DNA of 64,000 nt from Cryptomeria japonica (Eukaryota > Streptophyta > Pinopsida > Cupressales > Cupressaceae): assembly GCF_030272615.1 (NCBI RefSeq), contig NC_081415.1, forward strand, positions 366,677,667 to 366,741,666. Direction: 5' to 3'. Shown in pieces: positions 57,160 through 64,000 of the stretch (position 1 is its first letter; each line of letters opens with the position of its first letter). The translations under genes were made by a program, and so were the position numbers. The notes under the pieces are model-generated. The model had not been told where the DNA came from. It did no database searches and saw only the letters and a program-made list of their open reading frames with translations.

Positions 57160-58091
57160 GGTCTCCCATACTACCTCATCACCCTAGATACTAAAAATCG
57201 CTCAATGATAGACACTAATCTGCCAATGAGAGGCCGAGTCATGAACATATCCTTCCTCTGTGCTCTCCAATCATCCCAGTGCTCTAGACCCCTATACGGT
57301 CTCTATACTACCATAATCAGGTCATCTAACTCCCTCCTCTAATAGTTAGTCTTACGCAGGTGGATTTGTGTAACATAACCTGAATAATGACATACAATAG
57401 GTCGGTGCACCTCCCATGAATCATCTACAATAGGTATACATATTGAGATGTGTTCCCATGCCCATATCTGTAAAACTAAAACATCTTTTTCCATGCTCTT
57501 CCCCTCTCGATACACAATCTCGGGCATCTCATGATTCATATGAGCAATTAAGCATGATCCCCACCCTAATCTCATGGGATGAGTCAATAACCTCTCAAGA
57601 ATTCTACCCCAACCACATACAAATCCCTATTGTCCTCTATCAAGCATCACAAAACAACCAATCATACCTACCAAAACTCAAGCCAGAGGGTATCGTGTGC
57701 CATATCTATTCATCAAATCATCCCATGTAATAGCGTGATCAAGGATAGTCTCATCATGGAATATCCATCTCAATGCCAAAATGCCAGGTCGTGGAGTAGA
57801 ATCATAATCAACCTTGACTCCAACGAACGGAATCCTCAAAATTCTATATATATCTTCTGGCGTGATGGTCATCTCTCCAATCGGTAAATGAAAGGTGTTA
57901 TGCTCGGAATGAAAATGCTCGACTAAAGCAGTCAACATACCATGATTCACATGAATATCAAGCATCTGTAATAGGTATCTGAATCCACACAAACTGATAT
58001 GCCCTCTCTTTGTGTTTGATAACTCGTGAACTAGCCTCATCATCGGTGGAAATCTACACCCCAACTGAATATCCGGGAACCGAATCTGCAA
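57160..58091 (-). pseudogene. PMD ORF antisense to Tat-F pol
   Basis: From 58091 the frame reads FRYLLQMLDIHVNHGMLTAL, HNTFHLPIGEMTITPEDIYR, ILRIPFVGV, and later in the same frame AWEHISICIPIVDDSWEVHR and RPYRGLEHWDDW, with several stops (including TAG at about 57678 and after 57590). The TFHLP-GEMTIT-ED block is the PMD signature and aligns with the Tat-R ORF at 32053-33178. Like that one it lies between integrase and 3' LTR and opposes gag-pol. Its function is unknown; the domain family occurs in plant transposons and some host proteins. Confidence 0.8.
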
Positions 58092-59661
58092 AATCGAACA
58101 TACAAATCGTCAGCACGTGATCAAATTTTTGCTAAAAATATGTTAAACATGCTCATGAATCCAAATATACAACATTCAAAATAAAAAATTGTTGTTTACA
58201 CTAAAACATGCTTGTTGTTTTTTATATGAGTTTCCACAGACAAGCAGAAACTCATACGAGCAAACATTACACCTCGCACGAGTAAACATTCTCATACAAC
58301 AAAAGATATTCTCTCACACGACTAAATGGTCTTATAAGAACACTATTGTATGAAGAAAGGGTATACACCAGATGAAAAACCCTACTTTCTTAAATGACAA
58401 AACAAAAAAGGACAGATACTCGTACGAGAAATGGTTATGAACCACATGATAAAACGATAACGACTTTTAAAAAAAAAAATTTTAAAAAAAATTCAACAAA
58501 AAGTCAAAAATTAAGGATTGAAAAGGCTAAAGATTGATCACTTAATGTTGGGTTGTAGTTTTGTGCTCGATTATGTCGTCTCTAGCGCTCGAATCAGTGC
58601 TCTTGAATCGGAATTTCCATTTTTCTTCGCAGAAGGTTTTTCAAATTTTTAAACTTTGAGAGGTAACAATTAATTGAAAATGACACATTGAACCCCTTAT
58701 ATAGCCCAAACCCTAATTTTTAAACTTTCTCTAATGGACATAAAACTTGTACCCTAAACTAAATCGACTGTCCTGAGTCCATTTTCGAGATCGAAATTGA
58801 AATTTGACGTCAATTCTCTAGTCAAAATTTCACAACGTTGACCACTTAGCACTTTCATCCTCGAGTCAATTTTCAAATCATTTTTTGCTTGGTTCTAAAT
58901 CTCAAAACTCTCAAATCAACTCTGATTTTAATTCCTCAACATCAATCTTTGTGCTCAAATAATTATCATCGCTACAAATTGCCTAAAATCGTTGTACCCT
59001 CACTATCTTTCAATTTCGCTCCTGAGGGGGCATACTCATAACACCTTTTCAGTGATTATCATCATCAAAAGTCGACGAAATTTTTCAAATCATCTTCATC
59101 TAAAGTCGAGCAAAATTCTTTTCAAACAAATAAAATGAATTAAACCTTGTTACTAGGGGCATCTTAACTAAATCACGTTGTATCAAGTTGAGATTCTTCG
59201 ATGTCAAATAAAGCAATCTCTGAGGCATATCAACCTTTGTCCTTATCTGAATTGATCTTCAAATCGATGTTCAGTTTCAATCACATCAAATCAAGCTGGA
59301 CATTTTCTCTTGCTAATCGATTCTTGTTCGATCAAGTTCAGAATTAGCTCGCTTTGCTTAGTCAATTCCTATTCAATCAAGTTTGGAATCAGTTGTGTCT
59401 CTCGCTCAATCTAGTTCGATCAAGTTCTAGATCGATACTTGTTTCTTGATCAATCAAGTTCAAGAACGGTATCTTGCTCTTTATCAATTCTTGTTCAATC
59501 AAGTCAAGATCAGTATCACTTTAATCAATATGTTCAGTTTCATCGCTTTAAATCAAGTTGAACATCTCGCTCTTCATCAGTTTGTGATCCATCAAGTTCA
59601 GAACTGATATCAATTTGACATCAACTATTCTTTGGACCAATGCGCTGCTCTCATAATAATT
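58092..59661. other. Tat-F 3' region upstream of the 3' LTR
   Basis: 58200-58450 has CTCATACGAG/CTCGTACGAG dyads also seen in the leader. 58450-59150 contains nothing recognised. From about 59160 a degenerate tandem repeat follows. Confidence 0.6.
59160..59630 (+). repeat. Degenerate tandem repeat around GATCAAGTTCAGA, Tat-F
   Basis: About nine units of 45-60 bp share TTCAATCAAGTT-AGAT-C and a CTCGCTCTT/TTGCTCTT block. It occupies the same place as the arrays at 31170-31960 in Tat-R but with an unrelated unit. Confidence 0.8.
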
Positions 59662-59662
59662 C

Positions 59663-59675
59663 AAAAAGGGGCAAA
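59663..59675 (+). promoter_or_regulatory. Tat-F polypurine tract
   Basis: AAAAAGGGGCAAA directly precedes the LTR start TATAATACCC. Confidence 0.85.
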
Positions 59676-60959
59676 TATAATACCCTAAAAATGGTCACCT
59701 AAACCATGGGCCCTAATCTCGATAACATCACCAAGGTCCTAACCAAAGGCAATTAAATCAACCTTGAGCATCTAATTAATTAATTCTTCAATCATTGATG
59801 TTACATGGCAAGTTAATCACTCAACATTAATTAAATACTTATTTAATTAATTAAATCATTAAATCATTCTGATCAATTATCCTATTTATTTAATTAAATA
59901 TCCTATCATATTTAATTAATAAATAAATTTGCCATTTAATCATAAAAAAAGAAATTAATTACAAAAAAAGGAACTAATTTACAAAGAGAGATTTATCACA
60001 AAAACAGGAATTAATCTGCAAAAGAAAGAGTTAAATTGAAAACAAAAGAAAAGAATTAAATTGAGATAAGAAATCAAACTTAAGATATTTCTTTTTCTAA
60101 AATTGATATAACTTGGAAAAATAGAAAAGCGATTAAATTGAATTAATCATTTTCTCTAAAATTAAAACTCAATGCTTTTGAAGAAAGAAGTTCAGTTGCA
60201 TTGAAAAGGTTTTTTCTAAATAAAAATCTTGAGAAAATTAAAGGAAAGTGCATGGAATCACCTATTTTTATCTCAAGTGCATGGAATCAACTAAATTTTA
60301 TCTCCAATGAAAGCTCAGACTTATAATCTGAATGCATTCAATCAAGCTATAATTGGAATCTATCTCAAGATTAACTGAGTATGATCTCTCTTTTATTTCA
60401 ATTAATCCTAAATTGTGCTTTTTATTGAAGAATCTCAACCACTCATTGCTAATTGATCTTGACTGTTGGTCTCTCTTTTGAGAGTCTATAAATTCAGCCT
60501 TCATCTCTCATTCAAAATACCCTGGAGATTTATTGTTATTATGCAGTTTTTCTCTGGAGTCATTGAAGATATTGTGCTTTGATATTATAGCATCTTAGTT
60601 TAGCTTTTTGCATATTTAGTTTAATTATGATTGCTTGAATTCATATAGCTTATTATTCATTCATACAGCTTATTATCCATTCATCTAGCTTAATATTCAT
60701 TCATCTAGCTTATTCTTGCATACATTTAGCTTATTCTTGTGCTCATATAGATTAAATCCTTCATCTTGGTGTAGTCTAGTCACTGGTATTGCTTATACAA
60801 ATCTTAGAGCAAGTCTATACTCGCATCTTTTAGGAGGCAATAGGTCGATTTGTTATGGTTTTTATATTCATGATTATATATGTCTAACCATGCATGCAAT
60901 GACTTAATTGAAGTGTTGTGTCTTATAGCTTGCAAACTTATCCTTTTTTCACACACACA
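59676..60959 (+). repeat. Tat-F 3' LTR (complete)
   Basis: 1,284 bp, not interrupted. It is the reference that proves X is an insertion in the 5' LTR. TATAAAT at 60487-60493. Immediately followed by the target duplication atgac (60960-60964). Confidence 0.92.
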
Positions 60960-61903
60960 ATGACCAAGTGAAAAAGAGACAAAGATCTAATTATAAGTCA
61001 AGATAGAAGCATAGGATGAAGTTGTGCACCTGGATCTAGCAATAATATGTCGAGATGAAGCCACCCTTCGAATTTGGGAAAAAGTTGCCTGAACTATGGC
61101 GGGAGTGTACATGATCCTCCAAAAAATCCATGAAATGAAAAGGGTTTTTCCACCTCTGCAAATGGAGTCTGAATCTAAAAGTATAGTTGCGCACCTACAA
61201 CCTACACATAGAAAAAGAGAGGGAAAATTGTTGGGATTGGGGGTTTGCCTTCAAGTCAAACCCCAATTTTGGAATTAACCAAATATGAAAGAAATTACTT
61301 GTGAGTAAATGTAAATGAAAGACTGAACTATAAATCACCTTAAGGGAAGTTGTGATAGAAATGTTGATAGAATTGCTTGTGTGTAATTGAATGTTGGAAT
61401 GAATCTCCTCTTTAATGGTTGAATCCTTGACTTGAATGCAACACCTAGCCTTGAAGGGAGACTTGATAATGCTCAATGCTGGAAAAGAATGCTTGAATTC
61501 TTGAATTCTCTTGAATTTTTGATCTCATGTAAAATTCCCACTCATCCAACTTACACAAATGAGACAATAAATGCAACTTATATACTTGTTAATTAGCTTC
61601 AATTGACTAATTTTTCATCGCAGGCCAACATTGGGGGAGTTTTCCCACTCAATGCACAACCACCAAAGCACAATCTGAAGGGTCATTCCCCAAAATAGGG
61701 TAGGGGATAGGGGCGCCATGCCCCTATCCTGCCCTTTTTTCTAGGATAGGATTCAATTTAGGCAGTGCGGAGGGCAAGAGAGATACAGTTTCTAGGTGTC
61801 AAGCAAGTCTCTGGTCTCTGATCTGGTTTAGGGATTCGAATCACGTGCATGAGGACCCAAATATGGTCGACAATTGCAATGTTTGCAATTTCATGACACT
61901 ACA
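60960..61903 (-). repeat. S element (LTR family S), right part
   Basis: The reverse complement aligns with S' from its start (TGTAGTGTCATG against TGTAGCATCCTA) through hairpin, TATA box and the CAAACCCC-TTGACC block to the AGGATGAAGCTG block. It continues across Tat-F into 16016-16206. A GC-rich hairpin lies at 61705-61729 (GGATAGGGGC/GCCCCTATCC, loop GCCAT). The flank after 61903 begins tttat; tttat also occurs at 10928-10932 left of Copia-F, which may be the other target-site copy (weak evidence, AT-rich word). Confidence 0.75.
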
Positions 61904-62570
61904 TTTATACCCCACTTTAGCAGGAGCATAAGCGTACACCAATACTTCTGGTAAAGTACAAGGAAACAAGATTGACAGACTTCTACCACGTCAAGGAGGC
62001 AAGATGCACCAAGCCCCCATTGGACTTAGGATCTTACGACATCGATTGACAGAGTAAAAGGGAAGATAAAGAAGGGAAAACCATGACTGCAAGTAGCAAG
62101 TCTTCCCTCACTATGAGTCACGAAAAAGATACCAAAATTATCAAGCAAAGTCAAGTTCACTGAATAAATCTAAGTATCAAAAAAGGAAAATATGAGCAGA
62201 GTGTATGCCCCCACATTAAAGTGATCGTGTGCGCCTTATCGAGAGAGATAAGAGAGAGAGCATGTTATCACAAAGATTTATCCCCCAAGTGATTAATAAA
62301 CCCAAGGTAATGAACACAAAACATAAAGCACAAGGTAGATTCGCTTTCCTCGGGGTCAGTATGTTGTATGATAACTCATGTATATCATATATGTATATGT
62401 GTATATAATAATCATTATTCCCGAAAGAAAGGACACTACCTTAGAAGAAAGGGAAGGGAGGATGTCTTTCAAGTCAATATGAAAGAGACCAAAAGAGATC
62501 TCAATGCTTTGCATCATCCTCAAGTAGACATTGAGGGAAAAATAGAAGAATGGTCACTAAAGAGAAAGAA

Positions 62571-62571
<1 letters not shown>
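61904..62571. other. No recognisable gene
   Basis: Mixed-composition flank between S and the GA microsatellite. Open frames are short and without motifs. Confidence 0.5.
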
Positions 62572-62604
<33 letters not shown>

Positions 62605-62621
62605 GAGAGAGAGAGAGAGAG
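62572..62621. repeat. (GA)n microsatellite
   Basis: About 24 GA units with a single GT interruption near 62601. Confidence 0.97.
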
Positions 62622-63806
62622 TTACTACTTATCAAGTTGCCATTAGTTTTATGTTTAAAGTTATTCTATATACTCTAGTCGGTTATCTCTATCGAGATAT
62701 TCAGTCGGTATGCACAGTCCAGTCGGTTATAGAAGAAAGTAGTCTCAGAGCATAGTATACACCGAGTTGTCTACTGAGTATCATTCCATGTCTACTGAGC
62801 AGCAAAGATGACACACCGAGTTGATATACACTGAGTGAAACGTGTTACCAGATTCATTAAACCTGGACATACATATGGAAACATGTTACAAGATCGAGGA
62901 ACATCTAACCGTTATCACATTGGAAATTGCACTTAAAGATTATGTATGTTTTTTAGGTCATCTAACCAATGAAATATTTTGCATGGTTATTCATTTGATA
63001 AAATATATTTGTAAGATCGAAGCAATGAATGGATCACCGACATAAGAGATCTATTTATACAACATGGATTAAGATCATATATAAGTAGCATGATAAAAAG
63101 GAAGATATAGAAATATATGAAGCAAGACATGTGAAAGCACTAAGTGTTATGACTGTTACAAAGACACAGAGGTCACCAAGAAGGATTTTAGAGAACAGTC
63201 AAAGAACAAAGTAAATAGAAGGGTTTACGGTGTTACTATATGGGTTACCGAGGTATGCTATAAGCAAGGTAATCTTATTCTGAGCACATAGAATCTGCTA
63301 TAACATTTCAGATGTAAAGTTGCAAATATTTGTAATGATTTTATTATAATATTTTGAAGTTGTAAGAGAAACCTTTAACAGGGTAAAAGACTCTAACCAA
63401 GTCTATAAATTGTAAAGCCTCTAACCAAGTGCAACATTTAGATTAAGTGTTGTAAAATCCTTTAGCAAGGTAGATCTAACAGATCTTGATACTCCTAACA
63501 GGGTAAGCTATCAGAAATAGCTAATCATGTAGCTCTAACCGAGAAACCTTTATTATTGCAGTAGTGAAGTTGTGGGTGCCATCCCCACCACAGTTTTTCT
63601 TTCTAACCAAGAGTTTCTGCGTAGCCAAAATATATGTGTTATGGAGTGAATCATGTATGATTGTTATCTATTTGTTTTGGCTTTATATTATGTTACTGCA
63701 CTATCTGGTTTATGCATAACAGTAAAGTTATTATTGAAGAAATGTTTTGAAGTACTGATTCACCCCTCCCCTCTCAGTACATTAGCTTTCCATATTGGGC
63801 CTAACA
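62622..63806 (+). repeat. 5' LTR of a further Copia element (left edge uncertain)
   Basis: The right edge is sure: CCTAACA at 63806 followed by a Copia primer-binding site. GTCGGTTAT/ACCGAGTTG repeats (62670-62830) and GGGTGCCATCCCCACC near 63570 are typical of long plant Copia LTRs. I could not locate the left edge because the 3' LTR is outside the window; it lies somewhere after the GA microsatellite. Confidence 0.6.
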
Positions 63807-63808
63807 AT

Positions 63809-63820
63809 TGGTATCAGAGC
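63809..63820 (+). promoter_or_regulatory. Primer-binding site of the right-end Copia element
   Basis: TGGTATCAGAGC, an exact initiator tRNA-Met type site, 2 bases after the LTR. Confidence 0.92.
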
Positions 63821-63868
63821 TTCAATCTTGGAAAAGGGTTTAACTGCCTAAAGAGAAAGATCTTATCA

Positions 63869-63964
63869 ATGGAAGGCTATAAACAATCTAGAAGGATTGT
63901 GTATCTGCAAGAAGAGATGGATCATGCTAATCAAGTGATTGCAGACATGCAAAGACAAATGTAA
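63869..63964 (+). pseudogene. Start of a Gag-like frame of the right-end Copia element
   Basis: The ATG at 63869 gives MEGYKQSRRIVYLQEEMDHA and ends after 31 codons at TAA 63962-63964, with charged, coiled-coil-like residues continuing in the same frame to the window end. Position right after the primer-binding site suggests gag. The window ends before any diagnostic motif. Confidence 0.4.
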
Positions 63965-64000
63965 AAATCTCTGAAAGTGAGAAGAAGATTATCTGATGAT

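Larger units (their letters stand above)
16207..60959 (+). mobile_element. Tat-F, Ty3/Gypsy Tat-lineage retrotransposon interrupted by nested insertions
   Basis: The LTRs are 16207-17164 plus 23104-23423 (split by X) and 59676-60959. They begin TATAATACCC and end in a CACACA run. The flanking 5-bp duplication is exact: atgac at 16202-16206 and at 60960-60964. The internal order is primer-binding site, leader, gag, protease, G-patch, spacer, reverse transcriptase, RNase H, archaeal-type RNase H, integrase, tandem repeats, antisense PMD ORF and polypurine tract. The second RNase H is the hallmark of the Tat lineage. Removing X and Tat-R leaves an element of about 17 kb. All genes carry stops or frameshifts. 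Confidence 0.9.

Noticed and set aside
10928-61908. tttat words as firm target duplication of S
   Set aside because: The word is too common in AT-rich DNA and the left end of S could not be aligned past Copia-F; kept only as a possibility.
1-64000. tRNA, rRNA or intact host genes
   Set aside because: No cloverleaf-like blocks, rRNA signatures or intact multi-domain host reading frames were found on reading either strand.

Overview
The window is plant repeat DNA with no intact host gene. The evidence is: Copia elements primed from a TGGTATCAGAGC-type site complementary to initiator tRNA-Met; Ty3/Gypsy elements of the Tat lineage with two RNase H domains; and antisense ORFs carrying the plant mobile domain (PMD). 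Such deep nesting with so few genes suggests a seed plant with a very large genome, for example a conifer. I cannot name the species.

Layout. Positions 1-10932 are AT-rich old DNA. They hold only a decayed Gypsy gag/protease relic (minus, about 4.9-7.4 kb) and a fragment of an archaeal-type RNase H (8.66 kb). From about 11 kb to 61.9 kb the sequence is one nest of elements. The outermost recognisable element is an old LTR-like copy, here called S (minus; 16016-16206 and 60960-61903). It is interrupted by a complete but dead Copia element (Copia-F, 11012-16015), probably also inserted into S, and by a Tat element, Tat-F (16207-60959, plus, exact target duplication atgac). Two things are inserted in Tat-F. 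The first is a 5.9-kb element of unknown class, X (17165-23103), which splits the 5' LTR. The second is a 21.6-kb minus-strand Tat element, Tat-R (29851-51459), which sits between the protease/G-patch part and the reverse transcriptase of Tat-F. Tat-R is itself interrupted by Copia-R, a small minus-strand gag-protease element without integrase or reverse transcriptase (38743-42922, target duplication cttat), and by S', a solo LTR of the S family (44456-45690, target duplication tctga) that splits the Tat-R protease. The right end of the window (to 64000) enters another plus-strand Copia element whose 5' LTR ends at 63806.

How the parts work. Both Tat copies have the same plan: LTR, primer-binding site, long leader, gag, aspartic protease, G-patch segment, spacer, reverse transcriptase with RNase H, archaeal-type RNase H, integrase, a hypervariable 3' region with tandem repeats, an antisense PMD ORF, polypurine tract and LTR. 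All coding regions carry stops and/or frameshifts.

The most unusual object is X. Its 5' part carries 17 palindromes of about 30 bp, each centred on a variant of GACTTTAAAGTC and spaced about 48 bp apart. Their arms differ in sequence but stay mutually complementary. They are followed by a 1,211-codon reading frame of unknown function with 17 in-frame stops (13 of them TAG) and no frameshift, and by a subterminal hairpin 10 bp from its right end. X has no LTRs and no terminal inverted repeats that I can see.
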